Made by a program: the position numbers and the translations under genes. DNA of 64,000 bases from CAYFWF01 sp964346815 (GTDB lineage: Bacteria; Acidobacteriota; Aminicenantia; Aminicenantales; Aminicenantaceae), in contig CAYFWF010000043.1 of assembly GCA_964346815.1 (NCBI GenBank), positions 1 to 64,000 of the forward strand. The letters are read 5' to 3'. How positions within the stretch are numbered: the stretch's first letter is position 1; every line of letters begins with the position of its first letter. The notes under the pieces are model-generated. The model did no database searches, had not been told where the DNA came from, and saw only the letters and a program-made list of their open reading frames with translations. Of the stretch, positions 50,863-59,926 are shown piece after piece.

Positions 50863-51768
50863 ATGAACCAAAAAGACATCCAGGAAAGAATCAAGAAGTT
50901 GCGGGAAGAACGCCATGCCGCTATCCTCGCTCATAATTATCAGATTGGCGAGGTGCAGGATGTGGCCGACTTCATCGGCGATTCGCTTGAATTGAGCCAA
51001 AAAGCCGCTGAGCTAGAAGCTGAGGTTATCGTTTTTTGTGGGGTCCATTTTATGGCTGAAACGGCCGCCATTCTCTCTCCTCAAAAGACTGTTCTGATGC
51101 CGGATATCCAAGCGGGATGTCCCATGGCAGACATGATCACTGCTAGAGAACTGATCGAATGGAAGCAGCAGTACCCCGGAAGAAAAGTCGTGTGCTATGT
51201 GAATACTTCTGCTGAGGTAAAGGCAGAATGCGATATCTGTTGCACGTCCTCCAATGCTCTTCGGGTTGTTGAGTCCGTAGAGGGAGATGAGATCCTGTTT
51301 GCACCGGATAAAAATCTGGCTGCCTATGTCGCTCGTTTTACCGAAAAGAAGATCATCCCATGGGATGGATACTGTTATGTTCATCATAACATTTCGGCCC
51401 GGGATGTCAGATTGAAAAAAGAGATGTTTCCAGAGGCTGAGGTATGGGTTCATCCAGAGTGCCGTCCTGAGGTCATCGATCTGGCTGATAAGGTACTTTC
51501 TACTGGAAAAATGATCAGAGAAGCAAGCAATACGGCAAAAGCCGATATCTTAATTGGAACCGAAACGGGAATTATTTACAGGATGAAAAAAGAAAATCCT
51601 GAGAAAAATTTTCATCCAATCAAAGACTTAGCTGTGTGTGCGAATATGAAAAAAATCAATCTGAAAAAGGTATTGAGATCTTTAGAAGAAATGAAACATA
51701 GAGTCGAGGTTCCTCTTGAAATAAGCCAGAGAGCAAGAGGATCTATTGAAAAAATGGTAAAGATTTAG
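50863..51768 (+). CDS. nadA: Quinolinate synthase
   Basis: Condenses iminoaspartate with dihydroxyacetone phosphate to quinolinate for NAD synthesis. It is a 4Fe-4S enzyme with the cluster cysteines in VIVFCGVHFMAETA, DICCTSSNA and VHPECRPEV-type contexts. 301 residues, with HNYQIGEVQDVADFIGDSLE at the front and ILIGTETGIIYRM later. The ATG follows GGGAAGG. No nadB or nadC is adjacent. A salvage gene for the same cofactor (pncB) lies at 55932. Confidence 0.96.
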   Translation: MNQKDIQERIKKLREERHAAILAHNYQIGEVQDVADFIGDSLELSQKAAELEAEVIVFCGVHFMAETAAILSPQKTVLMPDIQAGCPMADMITARELIEWKQQYPGRKVVCYVNTSAEVKAECDICCTSSNALRVVESVEGDEILFAPDKNLAAYVARFTEKKIIPWDGYCYVHHNISARDVRLKKEMFPEAEVWVHPECRPEVIDLADKVLSTGKMIREASNTAKADILIGTETGIIYRMKKENPEKNFHPIKDLAVCANMKKINLKKVLRSLEEMKHRVEVPLEISQRARGSIEKMVKI

Positions 51769-51841
51769 GAAGTTCTTATCCCTATTTTTTTGATGGGGTG
51801 GACACAGTGGGGATCAAGGGTCAGCCCAAGGAGCTTCATCT

Positions 51842-51877
51842 TGTACCGAGGAATACGGTCCAAAGGGGTACATTTGG
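51842..51877 (+). other. Alternative hairpins in the nrdJ leader
   Basis: TGTACC (51842-51847) pairs exactly with GGTACA (51867-51872). CCAAA (51860-51864) can instead pair with TTTGG (51873-51877), which reaches the region just before the ribosome site. No cobalamin riboswitch and no NrdR box pair were recognised in the 128-bp leader. Confidence 0.3.
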
Positions 51878-51896
51878 CGCTTAAGGAGATTTCACG

Positions 51897-54017
51897 GTGA
51901 AACTTCCTCCCAAGATTCGGAAACGGGACGGTAATCTGGTTGATTTTGATGAGCAGAAAATCGTTCGTGCTGTGCAGAGAGCAGCTTTCGAGGTGCTTAT
52001 GGATGAGGAGAAATCTGAGGAAATTGCGCGAACAGCCTCCCGAGGTGTCCTCACGAAGATCGCTTCATCCTATATTGAAGAGATCCCTACTGTGGAGAAC
52101 ATTCAAGATATCGTGGAGGAAGTCTTGATGGATATGGGATACCGCTCGATTGCCAGGAGCTACATTCTCTATAGGCAGGAGCATCAGTATATCCGTCGTG
52201 TCAAGGTGATCTATGGGGTAAGGGATGATCTCAAACTGCCTCTGAACACCTTGCTTGTCCTGAAAAAAAGATATCTGCTGAAGGATGAGAAACAGAATGT
52301 GATAGAAAGCCCCAGAGAACTGTTTTTTCGAGTAGCCAAGGCAGTAAGCGAAGCCGAGGATGATTTTCCATCTAAAATGAGGAAACAGGAGGTGGAGGAG
52401 AAATTTTTACGGATGATGAGCAGGCTGGAATTTATGCCAAATTCGCCAACACTTATGAACGCAGGAACATCCTTGGGACAATTATCTGCTTGCTTCGTTC
52501 TCCCTGTTGAGGATTCTATCGAGGGGATCTTCGATTCATTGAAGAGTATGGCTCTGATTCATCAGACAGGAGGAGGAACGGGCTTTGATTTCTCCCGCCT
52601 CAGACCGGCAGGTGACCTGGTCTCGACGACAAAAGGGAGCGCTTCTGGCCCGGTTTCTTTCATGAGCATATTCAATCAGGCAACAGGCGTTATTGTTCAG
52701 GGGGGGAGGCGCAGGGGAGCGAATATGGGAATCCTGCGCTGCGACCATCCTGATATCGAGAGCTTTATCGAAGGCAAACTCGAAGAAGGAGCCTTTTCAA
52801 ACTTCAATCTTTCTGTGGGAATAACCGACAGGTTTATGGAAGCAGCGAACAAGAATGAAAAATTTGATCTGATCAATCCACGGACAAAAGAAAAGGCGAA
52901 ATCTCTCAAGGCAAAATCTCTGTTCGACCTGATTGTTTATTCTGCCTGGCGCTCAGGAGATCCGGGATTGGTATTTTTGGATGAAATCAACCGGTATAAT
53001 CCAACGCCTCATCTGGGTCGAATCCAAGCGACTAATCCCTGCGGGGAGATTCCTCTTCTTCCTTATGAGAGCTGCAATCTGGCCTCTCTTGACATATCAA
53101 AATTCATGAAAAACGGAGCAGTGGATTGGGATAAGCTGGAGGAGGCTGTCCAATGGGGAGTCCGTTTTCTGGACGATGTCATCGAAATCAACAATTATCC
53201 TTTGCCTCAGATCCAAGAGATGACCCTGGCTAACCGGAAAATTGGCCTTGGAATCATGGGATTCGCTGATATCCTTATAAAATTGGGGATTCCCTACACC
53301 AGCACAGAGGCTGTCTCTATGGCTTCCAAACTCATGAGTTTTATTCGGCAGGCTTCACTCAAAGCTTCGGCAGAACTGGCTGAAGAAAGAGGACCATTTC
53401 CTAATTATGAACGCTCGATTTATCCTCAAAAAAAACTTCGGCTTCGGAATGCCACGGTCAATACAATCGCCCCGACCGGAACGATCAGCATCATCGCGGG
53501 ATGTTCTAGTGGAATCGAGCCTTTGTTCGCATTGAGTTATGTCCGTAATGTTCTATCTGGAGCAAGGTTGTTCGAAACACATCCCTTGTTCGAAATGGAG
53601 CTTCGGCAGAGGGGGTTGTATTCCAAGGAACTCATGGCCGAGATCGGGAGGACGGGATCTCTCCAGGACATCGATGTCATTCCAGATGATTTGAAAAAGA
53701 TTTTCATCACATCCTTTGATGTCCCCCCAGAAGCTCACATCCAGATACAAGCTGCTTTTCAGGAACATACTGATAATTCTGTTTCAAAGACAATTAATCT
53801 CCCTTCGGATGGGACTGTGGAGGATGTCAGAAACATTTTTGCCCTTGCACATGAATTGAAATGCAAAGGCATCACTGTCTACCGGTACGGAACGAAAAGG
53901 GGACAGGTCTTATCCTTCGATTCAAGATCCGAAGGAGAGCGGGAGGAGGATCTGAACTTCATCACTGCCGCATCCGAATACTCAGGAGGCTGTCATTCCG
54001 GCCAATGCCTTTTCTAA
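51897..54017 (+). CDS. nrdJ: Adenosylcobalamin-dependent ribonucleotide reductase (class II)
   Basis: Reduces ribonucleotides to deoxyribonucleotides without oxygen. 706 residues from a GTG start (AAGGAG upstream). An ATP-cone occupies about 1-95 (KLPPKIRKRDGNLVDFDEQK). The catalytic barrel shows LMNAGTSLGQLSACFVLPVE, GGGTGFDFSRLRPAGD, NPCGEIPLLPYESCNLASLD, APTGTISIIAGCSSGIEPLF, and the tail GGCHSGQCLF with the redox cysteines. The nth start follows at 13 nt. The class II type is expected for an anaerobe or microaerophile. Confidence 0.96.
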   Translation: MKLPPKIRKRDGNLVDFDEQKIVRAVQRAAFEVLMDEEKSEEIARTASRGVLTKIASSYIEEIPTVENIQDIVEEVLMDMGYRSIARSYILYRQEHQYIRRVKVIYGVRDDLKLPLNTLLVLKKRYLLKDEKQNVIESPRELFFRVAKAVSEAEDDFPSKMRKQEVEEKFLRMMSRLEFMPNSPTLMNAGTSLGQLSACFVLPVEDSIEGIFDSLKSMALIHQTGGGTGFDFSRLRPAGDLVSTTKGSASGPVSFMSIFNQATGVIVQGGRRRGANMGILRCDHPDIESFIEGKLEEGAFSNFNLSVGITDRFMEAANKNEKFDLINPRTKEKAKSLKAKSLFDLIVYSAWRSGDPGLVFLDEINRYNPTPHLGRIQATNPCGEIPLLPYESCNLASLDISKFMKNGAVDWDKLEEAVQWGVRFLDDVIEINNYPLPQIQEMTLANRKIGLGIMGFADILIKLGIPYTSTEAVSMASKLMSFIRQASLKASAELAEERGPFPNYERSIYPQKKLRLRNATVNTIAPTGTISIIAGCSSGIEPLFALSYVRNVLSGARLFETHPLFEMELRQRGLYSKELMAEIGRTGSLQDIDVIPDDLKKIFITSFDVPPEAHIQIQAAFQEHTDNSVSKTINLPSDGTVEDVRNIFALAHELKCKGITVYRYGTKRGQVLSFDSRSEGEREEDLNFITAASEYSGGCHSGQCLF

Positions 54018-54029
54018 ATGAGGAGAAAA

Positions 54030-54692
54030 ATGGAAAAAGCTGAGAGAAGAATTAGAGAAATCATTGATCTCTTGACAAAAGCCTATCCAAAGAGCCGGAC
54101 AGCACTGAGGTTCGAAACACCCCTCCAGATTCTTGTTGCGACGATTTTGTCTGCTCAATGCACGGATGAAAAGGTCAACCAGGTCACACCGTTCCTTTTT
54201 CGTAAGTATCCGGCAGCTTTGGATTTTGCTCAGGCTGATCCCAAGACTCTAGAAGATGAGATTCGAGCCACAGGATTTTTCCGGAATAAAGCCAGAAACA
54301 TCATAAATGCGTCAAAGAAGATAGTTGCGGACTTCGGTGGAGAAGTCCCCGATAATATGGCGTCTTTGATTACACTGCCAGGCGTCGCGAGGAAAACAGC
54401 AAACATCGTGCTCTCGAGTGCATATAAAAAATCTGAAGGGATTGCCGTGGATACTCATGTTAAAAGGCTCTCCCATAGGTTAGGTTTGAGTAATCATAAG
54501 AATCCAGATAAGATCGAACAGGATCTCATGGCAATTATTCCCAAGAAAGACTGGATCGATTTCAACTATATGCTGGTCAATCATGGGAGAAAGGTTTGTC
54601 AAGCACGTAAGCCAAATTGTCCCGAATGCGTATTGAAACATCTTTGCCCTTCGGCAAAAGAATATTTTCCTGACCTGGAATTGCCTCGTTGA
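54030..54692 (+). CDS. nth: Endonuclease III
   Basis: A DNA glycosylase/AP lyase removing oxidised pyrimidines. 220 residues from the ATG at 54030 (AGGAG upstream; an earlier ATG at 54018 directly follows the nrdJ stop). Catalytic lysine in TLPGVARKTANIVLSS, aspartate in GIAVDTHVKRLSHRLG. The C-terminal 4Fe-4S motif C-x6-C-x2-C-x5-C is complete (CQARKPNCPECVLKHLC). As another iron-sulfur enzyme it fits this region's theme. Confidence 0.97.
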   Translation: MEKAERRIREIIDLLTKAYPKSRTALRFETPLQILVATILSAQCTDEKVNQVTPFLFRKYPAALDFAQADPKTLEDEIRATGFFRNKARNIINASKKIVADFGGEVPDNMASLITLPGVARKTANIVLSSAYKKSEGIAVDTHVKRLSHRLGLSNHKNPDKIEQDLMAIIPKKDWIDFNYMLVNHGRKVCQARKPNCPECVLKHLCPSAKEYFPDLELPR

Positions 54693-54796
54693 GCCGGGAT
54701 TTTTCTCGAGGTTCTACATTTTTGTTTAACATCCAGAAAATCATGGGAACATTTTGATAAGAAAGTTCATGAGATGTCGGTTGCTTGATGTTTGAT

Positions 54797-54824
54797 TTGT
54801 CGACTGCCGCAAGTTATATATAAT
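54797..54824 (+). promoter_or_regulatory. Promoter candidate for the amrS-pncB-archease-rtcB run
   Basis: TATAAT (54819-54824) is perfect; TTGTCG (54797-54802) is a weak -35 at 16 nt. The predicted leader is about 60 nt. No gene is seen in the gap 54693-54891. Confidence 0.45.
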
Positions 54825-54891
54825 AAGGAATGTAGCGGTGATGGAATGACTCAGCGGAAGCCGGCAAAATAAGCAGGGAAAAGGAATCAAC

Positions 54892-55911
54892 ATGGAAAAA
54901 GAAGCCATGCTTTATCGCACCTCAGAGGGGCAGAAAGTATCCTGCTTCCTCTGCCACCACAATTGCGAGATTGCGCCTTCTAAATTCGGTGTCTGTAGAG
55001 TCAGACAAAACAGAGGAGGAATACTTTATACCCAGGTCTACGGAGATGTCATTGCAGCCCATGTAGATCCCATAGAGAAAAAACCCCTCTACCATTTTTT
55101 ACCAGGCACCCGGTCCTTCTCGATTGCGACTATGGGGTGCAATTTTCGATGTCCCTTTTGTCAGAACTGGCAGATTTCTCAAGTGTCGAAAAGAAAAGAA
55201 TCTCTGGCTGCGGGTCAGGAGTTGCTACCGGAGGAAGTTATCCAGGCGGCAAAAAAACATGGCTGCCAAAGCATTTCCTATACTTACACCGAACCCACAA
55301 TTTATTTCGAGTACGCTTACGATGCAGCGAAGTTAGCCGAAAAGGATGGATTGGCCAATGTATTTGTTACCAACGGGTACATGAGCCGAGACGCCCTGGA
55401 GACGATAAGGCCTTATCTCAGCGCCTGCAATGTAGACCTTAAGGCTTTCAGCGAAAGCTTCTATAAGAAAATGTGCGGGGCTCGTCTGCAGCCGGTGCTG
55501 GATTCCATCCGTCGGATGAAAGACATGGATATATGGGTGGAAATCACCACTCTCATTGTCCCCGGCCAGAATGACAGTGAAGAAGAGCTCGCCCGGATAG
55601 CCCGGTTCATTTCAGAACTGGACCCGGATATTCCCTGGCATATCAGCCGCTTCCATCCCGATTATAAATACACCGACGCCCCCGCAACCTCTTTAGATTC
55701 GTTACGCCAGGCATACACCATCGGAAAAAAGGAAGGCATTCATTATATATATATCGGGAATGTCATTGGAGAATCTGAAGGAACAGTGTGCCCCAAATGC
55801 AAAAAAAATCTGATCCGCAGGCAGGGATTTTACCTCTCTGAGAATAAAATCAGAAATGGACGGTGTCCCTTCTGTCAGACTTCGATAGCAGGAATTTTTT
55901 CAGATGTATGA
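54892..55911 (+). CDS. amrS: AmmeMemoRadiSam-system radical SAM protein
   Basis: A 339-residue radical SAM enzyme. The front cysteine cluster SCFLCHHNCEIAPSKFGVCR and the core IATMGCNFRCPFCQNWQISQ (CxxxCxxC) match the AmrS family, related to pyruvate formate-lyase activases. The SYTYTEPTIYFEYAYD segment and a C-terminal zinc-like set (CPKCKKN, CPFC) are typical. The chemistry is unsettled. Its usual partners, AMMECR1 and MEMO1 homologues, are not in the window. The ATG is preceded by AAAAGGA. Confidence 0.9.
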   Translation: MEKEAMLYRTSEGQKVSCFLCHHNCEIAPSKFGVCRVRQNRGGILYTQVYGDVIAAHVDPIEKKPLYHFLPGTRSFSIATMGCNFRCPFCQNWQISQVSKRKESLAAGQELLPEEVIQAAKKHGCQSISYTYTEPTIYFEYAYDAAKLAEKDGLANVFVTNGYMSRDALETIRPYLSACNVDLKAFSESFYKKMCGARLQPVLDSIRRMKDMDIWVEITTLIVPGQNDSEEELARIARFISELDPDIPWHISRFHPDYKYTDAPATSLDSLRQAYTIGKKEGIHYIYIGNVIGESEGTVCPKCKKNLIRRQGFYLSENKIRNGRCPFCQTSIAGIFSDV

Positions 55912-55931
55912 TTAGAGGATGGTTGAGATCG

Positions 55932-57290
55932 ATGAAAAACCTGGCTTTGTTCACAGACCTATATGAATTGACCATGGCCGCTTCTTATTTCGACCACGGG
56001 ATGGATGAATCCGCCAGCTTCAGTCTTTTTGTTCGCAACTACCCTCCTTTTCGGAGCTATTTTGTCTGTGCCGGTTTGGATGAAGCTCTTCATTTTCTGG
56101 AGGATCTCAGATTTTCCTCTGACGATTTGGATTATTTAAAGGAGTCAGGCCTTTTCAAGGCAAGCTTTTTGTCCTATCTGAAGAAGTTCCGGTTCACCGG
56201 CGAAGTCCATGCCATCCCTGAGGGCCGCCTCTTTTTTGTAAACGAGCCCATCTTGGAAGTGAGGGCGCCTCTTATAGAAGCGCAAATCGTTGAGACTTTT
56301 CTCATCAATGCCGTCGGTCTTCAAACCCTGATCGCAACCAAAGCCTCTCGCTGTGTTCATGCAGCCGGTTCCAGGAAATTGGTGGATTTCTCTTTGCGGC
56401 GCACCCAGGGAACTGACGCGGGAATGAAGGTCGCCCGGGCAAGTTATATCGGAGGATTTACCGGAACGAGCAACGTTTTAGCGGGAAAGGTTTTCGGACT
56501 GCCCACATTCGGGACCATGGCCCATTCTTATGTCACCAGCTTCGAGAACGAAATGGAGGCATTCCGTGCTTTTGCCCGCAGCTTTCCTGACAACGTCATC
56601 CTTCTCATTGATACCTATGATACTCTATCCGGTGCGAAGAAAGCTGTAGAAGCTGCAAAGGAGATGGCCCAGGAAGGAGTAAACCTTAAAGGAGTGAGGT
56701 TGGACAGCGGAGATATGGCTCAACTCAGCAAGGAGGTTCGTAAAATCCTGAAAAAAGACGGACTTGGAAAGACAATAATTTTTGCCAGCGGCGGTTTCGA
56801 CGAATTCAAAATCAAGAAAGTCCTGGAAGAAGGCGGAGACATCGACTCCTTCGGAGTGGGGACAAAGATGGGGGTATCGGCAGATGCCCCTTATTTGGAT
56901 ATGGCCTATAAACTTGTCAAATACGATGGCCACCCTGTTCTCAAACTGAGTCCTGGGAAACAAACCCTTGCCGCCGATAAGCAAGTCTTCCGTTTCACCA
57001 CCTCTGAAGGGAAACTGAAAAAAGATATCATTGCCCTGAGAGAAGAGAGATTAAAGGGAGGTGAGCCTTTACTCAAGAGAGTGATGAGGGGAGGGAAGAT
57101 CGTCAAAAGATCTCCTTCTTTATCCCGTATCCAAAGAATCTTTCGAGATGAATTTTCAAAATTGGATGAGCGATTCAAATCCATCGAAAAGAAGAAATGT
57201 GAATATCCGGTTCTCCTGTCTCCAAAGTTGAAGTCACTCCAATCGCAAGTGATCAAGAAGTACAAACGGAAGGAACTAGGAGAAAGTTGA
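55932..57290 (+). CDS. pncB: Nicotinate phosphoribosyltransferase
   Basis: Makes nicotinate mononucleotide from nicotinate and PRPP for NAD salvage. The chosen ATG at 55932 gives 452 residues, starting MKNLALFTDLYELTMAASYF, the standard start; frames from 55863 or 55908 run back into amrS. Further motifs: FSLRRTQGTDAGMKVARASY (phosphate loop area), GTMAHSYVTSFENEMEAF, LIDTYDTLSGAKKAVE, GVRLDSGDMAQLSKEVRKIL and FGVGTKMGVS. The gene ends directly at the archease ATG. Confidence 0.94.
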   Translation: MKNLALFTDLYELTMAASYFDHGMDESASFSLFVRNYPPFRSYFVCAGLDEALHFLEDLRFSSDDLDYLKESGLFKASFLSYLKKFRFTGEVHAIPEGRLFFVNEPILEVRAPLIEAQIVETFLINAVGLQTLIATKASRCVHAAGSRKLVDFSLRRTQGTDAGMKVARASYIGGFTGTSNVLAGKVFGLPTFGTMAHSYVTSFENEMEAFRAFARSFPDNVILLIDTYDTLSGAKKAVEAAKEMAQEGVNLKGVRLDSGDMAQLSKEVRKILKKDGLGKTIIFASGGFDEFKIKKVLEEGGDIDSFGVGTKMGVSADAPYLDMAYKLVKYDGHPVLKLSPGKQTLAADKQVFRFTTSEGKLKKDIIALREERLKGGEPLLKRVMRGGKIVKRSPSLSRIQRIFRDEFSKLDERFKSIEKKKCEYPVLLSPKLKSLQSQVIKKYKRKELGES

Positions 57291-57713
57291 ATGAAAAAAT
57301 ACAAGTTTCTTCGTCATACGGCCGATGCAAAGTTTCAAGCCTTCGGGGATACTCTGGAAGAGGCGTTTCAGCACGCAGCTTTGGCCTTGGTCTCTTTGAT
57401 GTGGGATTGGGAAAAAGTCGACGACAAGATAAAGTTCCCAGTCAAGGTAAAGGGCCAAGATATGAAACAGCTTCTGGTCAATTATTTGGAAGAGATACTG
57501 TATTTGTTTGATACGAGGAGATTTCTGCTGCATCAGGTCGATGATATCTCCATCCAAAAGAAAAAGGGTCAATATGTCCTTAGGGCTCTCTTTAGAGGCG
57601 GTGAATATTCTAGCGATACCGAAATCTTTGGAGATGTGAAAGCCATAACTTATAATGAAATGGAAATCAAGAGAACCGCGCCATTTAAGATTCAAGTTGT
57701 GGCAGATGTGTGA
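57291..57713 (+). CDS. Archease
   Basis: A 140-residue archease, the activator that speeds RtcB guanylylation. Family landmarks: FLRHTADAKFQAFGDTLEEA at the front, LLVNYLEEILYLFDTRRFLL in the middle, and KAITYNEMEIKRTAPFKIQV VADV (metal site histidine replaced by asparagine in TYNEME, where many members have YH). It starts directly after pncB and ends 9 nt before rtcB, so the pair is co-translated, as in many bacteria and archaea. Confidence 0.93.
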   Translation: MKKYKFLRHTADAKFQAFGDTLEEAFQHAALALVSLMWDWEKVDDKIKFPVKVKGQDMKQLLVNYLEEILYLFDTRRFLLHQVDDISIQKKKGQYVLRALFRGGEYSSDTEIFGDVKAITYNEMEIKRTAPFKIQVVADV

Positions 57714-57722
57714 GGTGATACC

Positions 57723-59144
57723 ATGGAATTGAAAAAAATAAACGAATTCAGTTGGGAAATCCCCAAACACGATGATATGAACGTTCCGGCTATCATATAC
57801 GCTTCTGATAAGCTGCTCCAGGGGGTAAAGCAGGACCGGACCTTACAGCAGGCAAAGAATGTAGCCTGTTTACGAGGCATTCAGAGGAGAGCCTTTGTTA
57901 TGCCAGATGCGCACCAGGGCTATGGTTTTCCGATAGGAGGGGTTGCCGCTTTTGATCTTGATGAAGGGATCATCTCTCCCGGAGGAGTAGGCTATGATAT
58001 CAACTGTGGCGTTCGTTTGCTGCGGACCGATTTTACAGAGGAACAAGTGCTTAAAGAGAGAACCCAGCTTCTGTTGGAGATTTTTAAGGAAGTGCCAGCA
58101 GGGGTTGGGAAGGGAGGGACGATCCGATTGAGCAAGAGAGTGCTTGAGGAGGTCTGTGCCAAAGGAGCCGAGTGGGCGGTAGAAAATGGATACGGGAGAA
58201 AGGATGATTTGTTGAAGACGGAAGAAAACGGAAGGATGAAAGAAGCAGACCCGAGTTTTCTATCCAAGCGAGCAGTAGAAAGGGGGATTCCCCAATTGGG
58301 AACACTCGGTGCCGGAAATCATTTCTTAGAGATCCAAAAGGTCCAAGAAATTTTTGATGGAGACGTTGCCGGTACCTTTGGGATTCAGTCTCCAGGCCAA
58401 ATCATGGTCATGATTCACTGTGGAAGCCGTGGACTTGGACATCAGGTGGCTTCTGATTACATAAGGTCTATGGAAAACAAATTTGGATCCAGAGGCTTGC
58501 CCGATAGAGAACTCATCAATGCTCCCATTCGTTCGGACTTAGGGACTCAATACTACAAATCCATGAGTTCTGCCGTGAATTTTGCCTTTGCCAACCGTCA
58601 GATGATAGCCCATTGGGTCAGAGATGTCTTTTCCAAAATCATGGGCAGCGCAGAAGGGATGGATCAAGTTTATGATGTTTGTCATAATGTGGCCAAATTC
58701 GAGGAGCATGATATCGATGGAAAGATGAAAAAGGTCTGCATCCACAGAAAAGGGGCAACCAGAAGTTTTGGTCCTGGAAGGAAGGAAATACCACAGGTTT
58801 ACAGGGATGTAGGACAGCCTGTTCTTATCCCAGGGAGTATGGGCACGGCTTCTTATATCCTCGTTGGTACTTCAGAAGCTGAAAAACTCAGTTTTGGATC
58901 TACAGCCCATGGTGCAGGACGAGTGATGTCCAGACACGAGGCTCTTCGCAGGTTCAGAGGCGAGAAGATCAAACAAGAACTGGAGAAGAAAGGGATTGAG
59001 CTTCGGTCCACCAGCTGGAAGGGGGTAGCAGAGGAGGCCGCCCAGGCCTACAAGGATGTGGATGAAGTGGTAAGGATTTCCGATCAAGCGGGGATCGGGC
59101 GCCTCGTTGCGAAGGTCGTTCCTCTTGGTGTAATGAAGGGCTAG
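57723..59144 (+). CDS. rtcB: RNA-splicing ligase RtcB
   Basis: Joins RNA ends carrying 2',3'-cyclic phosphate or 3'-phosphate to 5'-OH ends, using GTP and manganese. 473 residues. Motifs: RRAFVMPDAHQGYGFPIGGV, SPGGVGYDINCGVRLL (metal ligands), TLGAGNHFLEIQ, MIHCGSRGLGHQVASDY, the guanylylation-histidine region in FGSTAHGAGRVMSRHEALR, and a normal C-terminus. In bacteria RtcB repairs cleaved tRNA or rRNA. Here the archease is intact and adjacent; no RtcR or RtcA is present. Confidence 0.96.
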   Translation: MELKKINEFSWEIPKHDDMNVPAIIYASDKLLQGVKQDRTLQQAKNVACLRGIQRRAFVMPDAHQGYGFPIGGVAAFDLDEGIISPGGVGYDINCGVRLLRTDFTEEQVLKERTQLLLEIFKEVPAGVGKGGTIRLSKRVLEEVCAKGAEWAVENGYGRKDDLLKTEENGRMKEADPSFLSKRAVERGIPQLGTLGAGNHFLEIQKVQEIFDGDVAGTFGIQSPGQIMVMIHCGSRGLGHQVASDYIRSMENKFGSRGLPDRELINAPIRSDLGTQYYKSMSSAVNFAFANRQMIAHWVRDVFSKIMGSAEGMDQVYDVCHNVAKFEEHDIDGKMKKVCIHRKGATRSFGPGRKEIPQVYRDVGQPVLIPGSMGTASYILVGTSEAEKLSFGSTAHGAGRVMSRHEALRRFRGEKIKQELEKKGIELRSTSWKGVAEEAAQAYKDVDEVVRISDQAGIGRLVAKVVPLGVMKG

Positions 59145-59147
59145 ATT

Positions 59148-59639
59148 TCAGGTGATAATCTTATCGATATCTTTTTCAGCATAATCCTCGAAATCCTGCA
59201 CCGCATCGTATTCGCTTTTCAGCATGACATAATGGCTGTGTTCGACCTTGCTTAAATAAAGAAGCAGCCTTTTTTTCTCTTTTTCTATCCTTTCTGAAAG
59301 TCGGGCATAAAACTCTTCAGCAGATTTCTCTGATTCCATCGCTTGGTACAGAATATCTAATAAGGACGATGACGGGGTGATTTCAATACGTTTAAGGAGC
59401 TCTTCGCTCGGTTCGTCCGGTATTTGGACTTTCTGCCCTGAAAAGAGAGCTTCATGCAGCTTCATCAAAACCTGTTTATGATTGTTTTCCTCAAAAGCCA
59501 GCCATTGGAATTTTTCTTTGAGCAGGGGATTCGACACCCTGTCGACGAGATCACTATATGCCTTATTCGAGTCCATCTCAGACCGAATGGCATAGGCTAA
59601 AAGGTCTTTTAGCGATGAGGTCGACACATCTAACATCAT
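59148..59639 (-). CDS. Ferritin-like diiron protein (rubrerythrin family)
   Basis: A 163-residue four-helix protein with the same plan as the one at 39572: Glu in AIRSEMDSNKAYSDL, ExxH in FEENNHKQVLM, Glu in AMESEKSAEEFYARL, ExxH-like in KVEHSHYVMLKSEY. No rubredoxin domain. It is a paralogue, lying alone and convergent with rtcB (4-nt gap). The ATG follows AAAGGAG. It probably reduces peroxide; the electron donor may be the rubredoxin at 40114. Confidence 0.82.
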   Translation of the reverse strand: MMLDVSTSSLKDLLAYAIRSEMDSNKAYSDLVDRVSNPLLKEKFQWLAFEENNHKQVLMKLHEALFSGQKVQIPDEPSEELLKRIEITPSSSLLDILYQAMESEKSAEEFYARLSERIEKEKKRLLLYLSKVEHSHYVMLKSEYDAVQDFEDYAEKDIDKIIT

Positions 59640-59890
59640 TTTCTCCTTTATTCAGCACGAAGATAGAATCCTCTCCGGCAAATTTTTTCTTTAACAAATC
59701 ATTCTAATCTTTTATGGGAAAGTCGTAAAGTAAAAATGGAATTTTTCATTTCTCAATCATCACTCATGAGAGGCTCCTTACCGATTGGATCGGGAAGAGG
59801 TGCCTGACTCGCTTCATCTCCTGTCTTTTTTTCTGACCGGTCTAGGGCTTGACTTGATGCCGACCCGACGAGGTTTTGCCTTAGAGCGAG

Positions 59891-59919
59891 TTGACTTTTT
59901 TTTCTTCAATTTCTATTGT
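59891..59919 (+). promoter_or_regulatory. Promoter candidate directly abutting the ThyX-like start
   Basis: TTGACT (59891-59896) and TATTGT (59914-59919) are 17 nt apart. Transcription would begin near 59926, at or next to the ATG at 59927, suggesting a leaderless message. The gap 59640-59890 upstream shows no gene. Confidence 0.3.
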
Positions 59920-59926
59920 AATGGCC

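Noticed and set aside
54693..54891. Possible tRNA or riboswitch before amrS
   Set aside because: No acceptor/T-arm pattern or riboswitch core was found, only a promoter candidate.
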